28,342 nt of DNA, taken from the NCBI GenBank assembly GCA_027310425.1, contig DAIDAW010000003.1, positions 1-28,342 of the forward strand, read 5' to 3'. Below the pieces are notes generated by a model. The model did not search any database and was not told the origin of the DNA. It worked only from the letters and a program-made list of their open reading frames with translations. The position numbers and the translations under genes were made by a program. Source of the stretch: a bacterium (GTDB lineage: Bacteria; Patescibacteriota; Minisyncoccia; UBA6257; Brennerbacteraceae). Positions 7,364 through 14,909 of this stretch are shown one piece after another. Position 1 is the stretch's first letter. Each line of letters opens with the position of its first letter.

Positions 7364-8761
7364 TTATTGGGCGAACCACAATTTGTTATGCGCTGTTTTT
7401 TCACCCAAAAATGCAAGAATGAGCGTGCGGGATACGAAAATAGCGGAGAACAGGCTGACGAGTACGCCGATGAGGAGTGTGAGTGCGAATCCGCGTACCG
7501 GACCTGACGTGAATTCGTAGAGTACGATCGAGGTGATGATGGTTGAAGCGTTGGAATCGCGGATGGACGGCCAGGCCCGCAAAAATCCTTCCTGGATTGC
7601 ATGCGCGACTTCTTTGCCTTTGCGGGTTTCCTCGCGCACGCGTTCCAGAATAAGGATATTGGCATCGACTGCCATGCCGATGGAGAGAATGAACCCCGCG
7701 ATGCCCGATAAGGTGAGCGTTACGGGAATGAGATTGAATACGACCAGCGTCAGCGGCACGTACACGCCCAACGCTATCACGGAAAATACGCCGCCCAGGC
7801 GGTAATATAAAATCATAAACGCGCTAATGAGTCCGAATCCGATCATGCCGGCGACAATGCTTTTCTGGAACGAATCGGCGCCCAAACTTGCGCCAACCGA
7901 CTGTTGGGAGATGAGCGTGATGGGGACCGGCAAGGCGCCTTCGTTGAGGTTTTGCGCAAGGGATTTTGCTTGCGCGATGGTGAATTGGCCGGTAATCTGC
8001 GCGCTGCCGCTCGGGATTTCTTCGCGCACGACTGGCGCGCTGATAACTTGATTGTCAATATAAATTGCAATGCGCTTGCCGACGCTTTGGCGCGTCAGTT
8101 CGGAAAATAATTTCGCGCCTTCGGGATTGAACTGGAGCGAGATGACAGGCTGGTAGATTTTCTGATCGATTTCCACGCTCGCCTTTTCCAGGTATCTGCC
8201 GGTGAGATTGGTCGGCGCAAAATACGGGTCAAGGAGTAATGCAGTCTGATCGTTCGCTTTTTGTTTTTCCAGAATCGCCTGGGTTTCGCTCGCGGTACGC
8301 TCCGCGCGGAATTCAAGAAACGGCGTTTGGCCGATCATCTGGATGGCGCGGGACGCATCTTTGATGCCTGCGAGTTCCACGATGAGCCGCCATTCGTTTC
8401 CTGCGCGCGCGACTTCAACACGGGGTTCCTGCACGCCGAACAGATTCACGCGGCGTTCGATGACGTCTTTCAGACCTGCCATTGCCGGCGGTTGGTCTTT
8501 TTCTCCTATTTTCTCCAGATCCGCGCGGTATGTGAGCGATGTTCCGCCGGCGATATCAAGCCCATAGCGGAATGGCCGGGACGGAAAGTCGGGCAGCTGG
8601 ATTTTGATGTTTTTCGAAGTAAAAAAGCCGTTCAGCGTATTTTTCGCGTTCGTATACGGCTGCGGATATACGAACAGCCCCGCTAAAACCGTTACCAGGA
8701 AAATAAAAATAAGGATGCTGCGCGCTTTTTTCTGTTCTAAAACAAGCGGGGAAAATGCCAT
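7364..8761 (-). CDS. secD: Protein translocase subunit SecD
   Basis: SecD pulls exported proteins through SecYEG using the proton gradient. The 465-residue chain has a first membrane helix at about 14-33, RYGLDIAGGTSL at 65-76, and a periplasmic region including the P1 base and head. The last five helices carry GMAVDANILILERVRE at 362-377, with the proton-relay aspartate in AVDAN. At 465 residues it is shorter than E. coli SecD (about 615), as in many Gram-positive and CPR homologues. The ATG at 8761 is chosen because the upstream extension crosses the divergent promoter region. It is first in a two-gene operon with secF. Confidence 0.95.
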   Translation of the reverse strand: MAFSPLVLEQKKARSILIFIFLVTVLAGLFVYPQPYTNAKNTLNGFFTSKNIKIQLPDFPSRPFRYGLDIAGGTSLTYRADLEKIGEKDQPPAMAGLKDVIERRVNLFGVQEPRVEVARAGNEWRLIVELAGIKDASRAIQMIGQTPFLEFRAERTASETQAILEKQKANDQTALLLDPYFAPTNLTGRYLEKASVEIDQKIYQPVISLQFNPEGAKLFSELTRQSVGKRIAIYIDNQVISAPVVREEIPSGSAQITGQFTIAQAKSLAQNLNEGALPVPITLISQQSVGASLGADSFQKSIVAGMIGFGLISAFMILYYRLGGVFSVIALGVYVPLTLVVFNLIPVTLTLSGIAGFILSIGMAVDANILILERVREETRKGKEVAHAIQEGFLRAWPSIRDSNASTIITSIVLYEFTSGPVRGFALTLLIGVLVSLFSAIFVSRTLILAFLGEKTAHNKLWFAQ

Positions 8762-8774
8762 AGATATACGAGAT

Positions 8775-8803
8775 AGTAAAGCATGAAAAAAGTTTTCTTT
8801 CAA
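8775..8803 (-). promoter_or_regulatory. Probable secDF promoter
   Basis: On the minus strand TTGAAA (8798-8803) and TTTACT (8775-8780) are 17 nt apart. The expected start is only a few nt before the secD ATG at 8761, giving a very short leader without a Shine-Dalgarno sequence. Confidence 0.5.
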
Positions 8804-8817
8804 TACGGGGTATTGTG

Positions 8818-8826
8818 TGGTATAGT
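8818..8826 (+). promoter_or_regulatory. Extended -10 for the 99-aa gene
   Basis: TG-G-TATAGT, hexamer at 8821-8826. It is divergent from the secD promoter and gives a predicted leader of about 17 nt before the ATG at 8850. Confidence 0.55.
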
Positions 8827-8849
8827 TATCTGAAAATAATTTTGCTTTT

Positions 8850-9149
8850 ATGTTGAACAAACCAGACACGGGGAAAATTGATGCCTTGCCTTCTATGGCA
8901 GCGCCAGTTGCGGCGTGCGTGCTTAGGGCGATTGATTCGTCAAAATACCCCGAGGCGCCTTTATATGAGCGCATGAAAGATCAAGGAGATTTCAACCGGG
9001 CAGTTGGAATCGTAGAGGATCTCGGATTGGATATACACGCTTTAACAAATGACGGGCTTTTGATGGTGCTGCAGGAGTCGGGAAGTTCCAAGGCTCATGA
9101 AGCCCTGTCTTTGATTATCGGCCTTGCGCGGACTGCACAAAGCTTTTAA
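8850..9149 (+). CDS. Hypothetical protein, 99 aa
   Basis: This orphan ORF has its own extended -10 promoter and no competing reading frame on the other strand. It has no signal peptide or membrane helix and appears soluble and helical, with a central acidic segment (QGDFNRAVGIVEDLGLDIHA) and a C-terminal helical part ending in LARTAQSF. No Shine-Dalgarno sequence is present. I do not recognise the family. It sits between the secDF promoter and tRNA-Lys with no obvious functional partner. Confidence 0.6.
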   Translation: MLNKPDTGKIDALPSMAAPVAACVLRAIDSSKYPEAPLYERMKDQGDFNRAVGIVEDLGLDIHALTNDGLLMVLQESGSSKAHEALSLIIGLARTAQSF

Positions 9150-9197
9150 TCGGGAGGAATTGAAGGTTCAGAATTGACAGATCCGTAGTCGACGGAC

Positions 9198-9226
9198 TTT
9201 TCAGCCGGCGATTTCCGTTCTATACT
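9198..9226 (+). promoter_or_regulatory. Promoter of tRNA-Lys
   Basis: TTTTCA (9198-9203) and TATACT (9221-9226) are 17 nt apart. The -10 ends 7 nt before the mature 5' end of the tRNA, so the transcript should carry almost no 5' leader. Confidence 0.7.
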
Positions 9227-9233
9227 TCTTTCA

Positions 9234-9305
9234 CCCCCTATAGCTCAATGGTAGAGCAATGGCCTTTTAAGCCAGTGGTTGAAGGTTCGAGTCCTTCTGG
9301 GGGGA
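9234..9305 (+). tRNA. tRNA-Lys (anticodon TTT)
   Basis: The full cloverleaf can be drawn. The acceptor CCCCCTA pairs with TGGGGGG with one T-G pair. The D stem is GCTC/GAGC. The anticodon stem is ATGGC/GCCAG with an A-G mismatch at 27-43, and the loop is CTTTTAA. The T stem is GAAGG/CCTTC with loop TTCGAGT. The discriminator is A. The CCA end is not encoded (CAACA follows), so it must be added by the CCA-adding enzyme. The first pair is C-G rather than the more usual G-C. Confidence 0.93.
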
Positions 9306-9339
9306 CAACATTTTTTGCGTTGTCGTCATGATGTTTCAC

Positions 9340-9369
9340 AAAGAACGTCTCAAGCGTTCTTTTGTTTTT
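9340..9369 (+). terminator. Terminator after tRNA-Lys
   Basis: An 8-bp stem AAAGAACG/CGTTCTTT (9340-9347, 9355-9362) is followed by TGTTTTTG. The end of its T run is also the first bases of the TTGACA -35 of the next gene. Confidence 0.7.
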
Positions 9370-9396
9370 GACAAGAAGCGATTTTTCGTTCATAAT
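9368..9396 (+). promoter_or_regulatory. Near-consensus sigma-70 promoter
   Basis: A perfect TTGACA (9368-9373), a 17-nt spacer and CATAAT (9391-9396) drive the 119-aa gene. This is the closest match to the full consensus in the window. Confidence 0.75.
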
Positions 9397-9423
9397 GGCG
9401 ATGCGACCTGAAAGGAGGTTGAC

Positions 9424-9783
9424 ATGGACCCATTAGATATCGAAATTTTTGTTTATCCACCAAGCTTTTTGGAGCGCGATTGGCATAGACAGTTTCGGGC
9501 TCTGTTACGCGATGCTCTTACGGGCATGGGTTTTTCTAGTTATTCCATCATTATTGCTTCAGGGAATTCTGAATCTAAGGAAGCCAGAATTGAGGCAAAT
9601 TGCCATACTGCTGGATCCGTTGACGCAGATTTCGCTTTGCGAATAGCGCAGACAGTTTGCCATGCGATGGTGAACATCAGCAAATTCGCTCCCGGGATTT
9701 GCCGGGTTCTTGGCCCTGCTCCGGAGCATGAAATGCTCAATACGTGGGAAATTCAAGCTGTGCCATCGGACGCAACCGTCTAG
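9424..9783 (+). CDS. Hypothetical protein, 119 aa
   Basis: This gene has the most conventional expression signals in the window: a TTGACA/CATAAT promoter, an AGGAGG Shine-Dalgarno 6 nt before ATG, and a terminator right after the stop. The product looks soluble, with no signal peptide or transmembrane segment. It contains three cysteines spread over the second half (in ANCHTAG, QTVCHAM and GICRVLG) and a central alternating hydrophobic region. I do not recognise the family. It forms a single-gene unit, and the strong promoter suggests substantial expression. Confidence 0.75.
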   Translation: MDPLDIEIFVYPPSFLERDWHRQFRALLRDALTGMGFSSYSIIIASGNSESKEARIEANCHTAGSVDADFALRIAQTVCHAMVNISKFAPGICRVLGPAPEHEMLNTWEIQAVPSDATV

Positions 9784-9794
9784 GACGGAAACAT

Positions 9795-9821
9795 AAAAGA
9801 GCTTCTTATAGAAGCTCTTTT
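9795..9821. terminator. Bidirectional terminator between convergent genes
   Basis: An 11-bp perfect stem AAAAGAGCTTC/GAAGCTCTTTT (9795-9805, 9811-9821) with loop TTATA has T-rich tails on both strands. It lies 12 nt after one stop and 5 nt after the other. Confidence 0.85.
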
Positions 9822-9825
9822 ATAA

Positions 9826-10419
9826 TCATAATCCGATTTCGTCGCGATGTTGTTGCATTGCTGCAAGCGCGACGCCAATAAATTCTTCAAGCGTCAGCCC
9901 GAGATGCTCGGTGCACAGCGCGATCTCGTCCCTGCGCGTGCCGCGCGCAAATGATTTTTCCTTGAATCGCTTGAGCACGGTTCCAGTCGTTACGTCGGCA
10001 AGTTTTTTGCTCGGCAGCACCAATGCTGATGCTACGATAAGGCCGGTGAGCGAATCGCCGCAGAAAATAGACCAGTCCATCAATGTTTCCAGGGCAACGC
10101 CGGTGTTTGACCAGTTGTGCGCAGCCGTGGCGTTCGCAACGTTGTCCGGGATCTCATATCCCTTTTCGCGCGCCCACGCGACGATTTGGATCCCCTGTTT
10201 TTCGTCGGGCACCCCCTCGCAATAATCGCCGTCATGCAAAAGCCCTGCCATTGCCCATTCGTCGCGCGCGCCGGCGAGCTGCGCGTCCGCCGCGCCGCGC
10301 CGCTTCAATTCGTCATATGCTCCTGCCATCAAGGATTCAACGGCAATCATATGTTTGACGATGTTTTCCTGTTTGACGTGTTCCCGGATAAGGGATAATG
10401 CCTGATCGCGTGTCATCAT
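9826..10419 (-). CDS. HD-domain phosphohydrolase (predicted metal-dependent)
   Basis: The 197-residue protein carries the HD-superfamily pattern: H23, the HD pair H62-D63 in GLLHDGDYCEG, H101 in TAAHNWSN, and a distal aspartate D122 in GDSLTGL. This matches single-domain HD hydrolases that act on phosphomonoesters or nucleotides; the substrate cannot be read from the sequence. Two in-frame ATGs (10419 and 10416) are possible. It begins 50 nt after the YbaK-type gene on the same strand and may be the last gene of that operon, although the gap is AT-rich and could hold a weak promoter. It ends at a shared bidirectional terminator. Confidence 0.85.
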   Translation of the reverse strand: MMTRDQALSLIREHVKQENIVKHMIAVESLMAGAYDELKRRGAADAQLAGARDEWAMAGLLHDGDYCEGVPDEKQGIQIVAWAREKGYEIPDNVANATAAHNWSNTGVALETLMDWSIFCGDSLTGLIVASALVLPSKKLADVTTGTVLKRFKEKSFARGTRRDEIALCTEHLGLTLEEFIGVALAAMQQHRDEIGL

Positions 10420-10469
10420 ATATAATTTTTAATTATCAATGCGCAATTTTCAAACGTTATTCTCTTTTT

Positions 10470-10979
10470 TTATTCTTTTATATCTCTTACCTGCGCCTTG
10501 CTGATTCGCACAAGTTCACGGGGCGCGATTTCATAAATTGCGTTGGGCGTGCCGGCAGCGCTCCAAATGGTTTTGTACTGCATGAGATCTTCGTCAAAAA
10601 ATACGTGTGACATCGGCATGGTGTGGCCGAATGAAGGTACGCCGCCGATCGGAAATCCGGTTTTTTCCAGCACGAATGCCGCATCCGCCTTTTCAATTTT
10701 TATTTTTTCAATTTTCTGATCCGCCATAGAATCGGTTTCGTGCAGCGCTTTTTCGAGCTTTGGCAATGAAACACGGTTCGGGCCCGATACGATGGCAAGC
10801 ACTGCTTCATTCCCCATTTTGAAAATAATGCTCTTGGCAATTTGGCCGACGTCGCATCCTGCTTGCTGCGCTGCGTCGTGCGCGGTTTTCGTGGATTCGG
10901 AAAATACCAAAACATTCGCGGCAATACCGTTTTGTTCCAAAAGCTCTTGGATGTGCGATGATTTTCCGTTCGCCGACAT
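10470..10979 (-). CDS. YbaK/EbsC-family aminoacyl-tRNA deacylase
   Basis: This 169-residue single-domain protein belongs to the family that hydrolyses mischarged tRNAs, such as Cys-tRNA(Pro) in the YbaK type. Visible family motifs are GQIAKSIIFKMG with the conserved lysine, the segment VSGPNRVSLPKL, and FPIGGVPSFGH near residue 115, the usual GGVxPxGH-like loop. It sits 1 nt after the M16 peptidase stop, so it is translationally coupled. A proofreading partner role for the aminoacyl-tRNA synthetases is consistent with the family, but the exact tRNA specificity is not determined from sequence. Confidence 0.87.
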   Translation of the reverse strand: MSANGKSSHIQELLEQNGIAANVLVFSESTKTAHDAAQQAGCDVGQIAKSIIFKMGNEAVLAIVSGPNRVSLPKLEKALHETDSMADQKIEKIKIEKADAAFVLEKTGFPIGGVPSFGHTMPMSHVFFDEDLMQYKTIWSAAGTPNAIYEIAPRELVRISKAQVRDIKE

Positions 10980-10980
10980 G

Positions 10981-12249
10981 CTATGATTTCATTTCCAATG
11001 ATTCGGGCACCAAAAGCACGCGGCGGAACTGTTCGGGTTTCAGATATGTTTTGACCGCGGTAGTTACATCTTCAATGGTAACATCTAGTATTTCCTTTAC
11101 GAAGTCATCATATCCCTTTGGGCAACCATTAACCATAGTTGAGGAAGCTGCTGAACGCAAAATTTGACCCGGGTGTTCAAATCGAAGTGCTAATTGTCCA
11201 AGTCGCAAATCCTTTGCCTTCTTGAGTAATGCTTCGTCGTTACTGCATTGTTCTACTAATTGCAGTGATACATCAATAGCTTCTTGATACCGTTTCGGGT
11301 CTGTGCCAATACCGATAGTGAATTCTCCTACATCGGAATCTCGGGATGTTCCTGCATAAATTGAATAACAGAGTCCTCGTTTGTCGCGGACTTCCTGAAA
11401 TAAAGGGAATGACATGCCGCCATTCAGCATGGTTGCGAACATGGAGGCGCTTAATGCAGACTTTTCCGTTCCCTTGCCAAGCGGGGCACTCAACGTAATG
11501 TGTACTTGTTCGAGTTGTTTTCTATATACGAACGTCCGTTCTCCTTTTTCCGAGAGAGGAATTACTTCGCGGTCATTCATGGGTATATTGTCGGGTTCAA
11601 AGAGAATCTTTTCAAATTCTTGTAAAGCTTGTTGAGATGTAATATTACCTACTGCAAAGAAGGTATAATTGCCCGGATGGTAATATCGTTTTCTGAATTC
11701 AATGAAAGACTCTTGCGTGAATGCGGAGACAGATTCGATAGTCCCCAGAGTTAATTTGCCGAGTGGATGGTTACCATATACGAATTGTTGGTCCAGAATT
11801 CCCAGAAAATGTTCTGGATCGTCGTAAGCGCGATGGATTTCCTCAACGATGTTTTTCATCTCAATGGGAATTTTATCATTTGGCAATGTCGGCATCGTGA
11901 GCATTTCGCCAAGAATTTTGAATCCCCGTTCTTTGTATGGAATCGGCATGCGGTTGTGATAAAAAGTCCCTTCACTAGCGGTCCATGCGTTGTGGCCGCC
12001 ACCCACTTCTTCAAGGTAAGCCGAAAGATCTTTACTTGTGGCAAAGTTTTTTGTTCCTTGAAAACTCATATGTTCCAGCGCGTGTGCGAGGCCCGCTTCT
12101 GTTGGCCAGCGTTCTTCTCGCGTTCCTGCTTTGATGAATATACCAGCGGCAACAGACTGTGCGAACGGCAGATTCATGACATAGAGCGGCACGCCGGTTT
12201 TGGTAATCAGTTTTTCAAAATTGAGATTGCGCATGCGACGTTTATCCAT
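10981..12249 (-). CDS. M16-family zinc metallopeptidase (pitrilysin / processing-peptidase-like)
   Basis: The 422-residue protein has the inverted zinc motif HALEH (H56, E59, H60) and a downstream glutamate in NIVEEIHR (E136/E137) as third ligand. It therefore appears to be a catalytically competent subunit. A second M16 domain follows (about 190-410) with SFPLFQEVRDKRGLCYSIYAG, typical of the inactive C-terminal half. The size fits the bacterial single-chain processing-peptidase-like group. There is no signal peptide, so it is probably cytoplasmic. The ATG at 12249 overlaps the end of the small upstream gene by 8 nt; the ATG at 12234 is an alternative. Confidence 0.92.
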   Translation of the reverse strand: MDKRRMRNLNFEKLITKTGVPLYVMNLPFAQSVAAGIFIKAGTREERWPTEAGLAHALEHMSFQGTKNFATSKDLSAYLEEVGGGHNAWTASEGTFYHNRMPIPYKERGFKILGEMLTMPTLPNDKIPIEMKNIVEEIHRAYDDPEHFLGILDQQFVYGNHPLGKLTLGTIESVSAFTQESFIEFRKRYYHPGNYTFFAVGNITSQQALQEFEKILFEPDNIPMNDREVIPLSEKGERTFVYRKQLEQVHITLSAPLGKGTEKSALSASMFATMLNGGMSFPLFQEVRDKRGLCYSIYAGTSRDSDVGEFTIGIGTDPKRYQEAIDVSLQLVEQCSNDEALLKKAKDLRLGQLALRFEHPGQILRSAASSTMVNGCPKGYDDFVKEILDVTIEDVTTAVKTYLKPEQFRRVLLVPESLEMKS

Positions 12250-12439
12250 TTACTTTCTGAAGTTTTTTTTCATATTCGTCCATCCGAAAATTTAAATTGC
12301 GCAGCCGTTCAATTTCCTGTTGTATTTCGCCAAGTATTTCTTTTTTTGCTTGGATATTATCCGGCGGTAAAGTCGCTATTCGTCGGAATAGATTGTTGAT
12401 CTCGAAAAAATACGAATCCGGTTGTTGATTTATGTTCAT
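12242..12439 (-). CDS. Small coiled-coil hypothetical protein, 65 aa
   Basis: The ORF is linked at both ends. Its ATG overlaps the FKBP stop as ATGA, and its stop lies 8 nt inside the M16 gene. That tight packing is the main evidence it is real. The product is soluble and strongly helical, with a charged heptad-like stretch from about residue 30 to 63 (IQQEIERL, YEKKLQKV). The family is unknown. Because it lies between an isomerase and a peptidase it could be an adaptor, but nothing in the sequence shows that. Confidence 0.7.
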   Translation of the reverse strand: MNINQQPDSYFFEINNLFRRIATLPPDNIQAKKEILGEIQQEIERLRNLNFRMDEYEKKLQKVNG

Positions 12440-12918
12440 TGTTGAACGTTGAGCAATTCCACTTCGAATACGAGTGTGGCATTCGGCGGAATGAATCCGG
12501 GAAACCCTTTTTCTCCGTATGCGAGAGCGCCGGGAATTGTGAGTGTGCGTTTGCCGCCTACTTTCATACCGATAAGACCTTGGTCCCAGCCTTTGATGAC
12601 TTGACCCGCGCCGAGTTTGAACGAGAACGGCTGGTTTTTGTCATACGAACTGTCGAATTTTTTGCCGTCCGTGAATGTGCCGACATAATTGACTGTGATA
12701 ATATCGCCGGTTTTTGCTTGCGTGCCGGTGCCGACAGTAAGATCCTGGATTTGCAATTGCGGTTCCATACGGGATGACGCCGAAGGTTGCGGAGAGATGA
12801 TAAGTATTTGCGCCCGCTGCGCGCGTTCGCGCGGCGCCGCAATGTACCACGCAGCGCCGACGAGCGCAGCTGCTCCGATTCCCCAGGCAAGATATGTTTT
12901 TAATTTTTGTTTCGCCAT
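12436..12918 (-). CDS. Membrane-anchored FKBP-type peptidyl-prolyl isomerase
   Basis: The 160-residue protein has an N-terminal hydrophobic anchor (about 9-27), a short linker, and one FKBP domain (about 54-160). FKBP landmarks are DIITVNYVGTFTDGKKFDSS, the F-K-L-G-A-GQVIKGWD core with the ligand-pocket VI-W residues, and the end motif PPNATLVFEVELL. These enzymes speed proline isomerisation of exported proteins outside the membrane. The frame extends upstream to 13203, but the ATG at 12918 gives the membrane anchor. It lies 10 nt after an extended -10 box, so the leader is about 3 nt. It is first in the five-gene run FKBP, 65-aa protein, M16, YbaK and HD. Confidence 0.92.
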   Translation of the reverse strand: MAKQKLKTYLAWGIGAAALVGAAWYIAAPRERAQRAQILIISPQPSASSRMEPQLQIQDLTVGTGTQAKTGDIITVNYVGTFTDGKKFDSSYDKNQPFSFKLGAGQVIKGWDQGLIGMKVGGKRTLTIPGALAYGEKGFPGFIPPNATLVFEVELLNVQQ

Positions 12919-12928
12919 ACTAGCTGTT

Positions 12929-12937
12929 AGTGTAGCA
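12929..12937 (-). promoter_or_regulatory. Extended -10 of the FKBP operon
   Basis: TG-C-TACACT on the minus strand (hexamer 12929-12934), 10 nt before the start codon. No Shine-Dalgarno sequence fits in the remaining leader. Confidence 0.55.
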
Positions 12938-13059
12938 TATGCCTTTATTTTCCAGTAGGAATAGCTTCCCGCGAGCCGGAATGCGCCAAAGCTGATCCGA
13001 CACGTGCGGATATCGTACCATATCGCTGTGGACAAATGGAATATCCGGCGGCGCCTTCG

Positions 13060-13068
13060 TGGTACACT
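13060..13068 (+). promoter_or_regulatory. Extended -10 of the FAD-dependent dehydrogenase gene
   Basis: TG-G-TACACT (hexamer 13063-13068), giving a leader of about 30 nt before the ATG at 13105. No Shine-Dalgarno sequence is seen in that leader. Confidence 0.5.
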
Positions 13069-13104
13069 ATCAGTTAAGAATAAATAATCTTTGCATTGTT
13101 CCGT

Positions 13105-14772
13105 ATGACGCATATCGATACCGATACGTTGGTTACCGGCATTAAATCTTTTTTCAAGGGCGACGTAGAATTCGACGATGCAGTGCGTAATGAGTACAGC
13201 CACGACGCAAGCCTATTTGAAGTCAAGCCGCAAATCGTAGTGTTTCCCAAGGATAGTGATGACGTGTGCGCTCTCGTGCGTTATGTCGCCGAGCTGAAAG
13301 GACGCGGCGCCGACGTGTCATTGACCGGCAGATGCGCAGGTACGGATATGACCGGCGGATCGTTGACGCAATCCATCGTCGTGGTGTTTACCCGTTATTT
13401 CAACAAAATACTGGAAATCGGCGACGGATTCGCGCGCGTGCAGCCCGGCGCGTATTACCGCGATTTCGAAAAAGCGACGCTCGCGCGGGGGTATCTTCTG
13501 CCTTCCTATACGGCTTCGCGCGAACTCTGTGCGATCGGAGGCATGGTCGCAAACAATTCCGGCGGCGAGCTCACGCTCACGTATGGGAAAACCGAGGATT
13601 ATGTAGAGGAGCTGAAAATCGTGCTTCGCGACGGCAATGAACATACGTTCCGCGCGTTGAGCGAGCGCGAACTTAAAATAAAAGAACAAGAAAATTCCCT
13701 GGAAGGAGAATTGTACCGGGAACTTCATCCGCTCATTTCACGCAACTGGGCAGCGTTGCAGAAGGCAAAGCCTCACGCGACGAAAAATTCCACCGGCTAT
13801 TTTCTCTGGAACGTATGGGACAAAGAAAAAAAAGTTTTCGACATCAACAGGATCATCGTGGGATCGCAGGGAACGTTCGGCCTCATTACCGAGGTAAAAT
13901 TCCGGCTTATTGAAGTAACGCCGCCGCCCCGGAAAGCAATGCTCGTAGTGTTTTTGACGAACATGGATTTGCTCGTGGACGCGGTTGTGGCAATCTTGAA
14001 ACATAAGCCGGAAAGCTTTGAATCGTATGATGACAATACGTTTTCCATGGCGATGCGTTTATTCCCGCAGATCGCCGCGCGCTTGAAAGGGAATATGATT
14101 ACGCTCGGCTTTCGGTTTATACCAGAATTCCTTATGGTGTTGAGCGGCGGCATCCCCAAGCTCGTGCTCATGGCAGAATTCGCTGCGTCGAGCGTGGAGG
14201 AAGCGCGCGAGAATGCCCGCGCCGCGCTTGCGGACGTCAAAAAACTCGGGGTGGTCGCGCGCGTGACGTTTTCTGAAGCGGACCGCACGAAATACTGGAC
14301 CATGCGCAGGGAAAGTTTCAGCTTGCTGCGCCAGCACATATCCAATAAACGCACTGCGCCGTTCATCGATGATTTTGCGGTGCTGCCGGAGTATCTGGAG
14401 GAATTTTTGCCGCGCCTGAATGCGATTTTGTCCGAATACAAAGGCATTATTTACACTATTGCGGGTCATGTCGGAGACGGCAATTTCCATATCATTCCTC
14501 TTATGGATCTCCACGCGCCCGATGCAAAACGGATTATCAAAGAGTTGGGCGAACGCGTGTATACGCTTGTTAAGGAATATCACGGATCGATCAGCGGCGA
14601 ACACAACGACGGCATCATCCGCACGCCGTATCTCGAATTCATGTACGGCAAAAAAATCTACGATTTATTCCGCGCGACCAAACGGATTTTCGATCCGGAT
14701 ATCATATTCAATCCCGGCAAGAAAGTTGACGGAGATTTCGAGTACGCGATGGATCATATTTCGCAAAGCTGA
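13105..14772 (+). CDS. FAD-binding GlcD/D-lactate dehydrogenase-like oxidoreductase
   Basis: The 555-residue protein has the two-domain layout of the GlcD/VAO flavoprotein family. A PCMH-type FAD-binding domain (about 35-220) contains VVFPKDSDDV and a glycine-rich GRCAGTDMTGG. A FAD-oxidase C-terminal domain (about 270-545) contains AGHVGDGNFH and GEHNDGI, including the metal- and substrate-binding histidines of this family. It probably oxidises a 2-hydroxy acid such as D-lactate or glycolate; the substrate and electron acceptor cannot be told from sequence. No iron-sulphur domain is fused and no GlcE/GlcF gene is adjacent. An upstream in-frame TTG at 13096 is a less likely start than the ATG at 13105. 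Confidence 0.9.
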   Translation: MTHIDTDTLVTGIKSFFKGDVEFDDAVRNEYSHDASLFEVKPQIVVFPKDSDDVCALVRYVAELKGRGADVSLTGRCAGTDMTGGSLTQSIVVVFTRYFNKILEIGDGFARVQPGAYYRDFEKATLARGYLLPSYTASRELCAIGGMVANNSGGELTLTYGKTEDYVEELKIVLRDGNEHTFRALSERELKIKEQENSLEGELYRELHPLISRNWAALQKAKPHATKNSTGYFLWNVWDKEKKVFDINRIIVGSQGTFGLITEVKFRLIEVTPPPRKAMLVVFLTNMDLLVDAVVAILKHKPESFESYDDNTFSMAMRLFPQIAARLKGNMITLGFRFIPEFLMVLSGGIPKLVLMAEFAASSVEEARENARAALADVKKLGVVARVTFSEADRTKYWTMRRESFSLLRQHISNKRTAPFIDDFAVLPEYLEEFLPRLNAILSEYKGIIYTIAGHVGDGNFHIIPLMDLHAPDAKRIIKELGERVYTLVKEYHGSISGEHNDGIIRTPYLEFMYGKKIYDLFRATKRIFDPDIIFNPGKKVDGDFEYAMDHISQS

Positions 14773-14909
14773 AATTCCTTTTCCATTTTTCCGCAACAAA
14801 AATGTTTTGCGCGCCGGACGGAAAGCGTCAGAATCGCGCGCATCTATTGTCCCCTTTTATACAGAGGTCGATTGGTAATGATGAATAAAAGGAGGCGCGA
14901 AAAAAATCT

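Noticed and set aside
13318..13728. Minus-strand ORF inside the FAD dehydrogenase gene
   Set aside because: It is a shadow of a well-supported flavoprotein gene, with no start signals.
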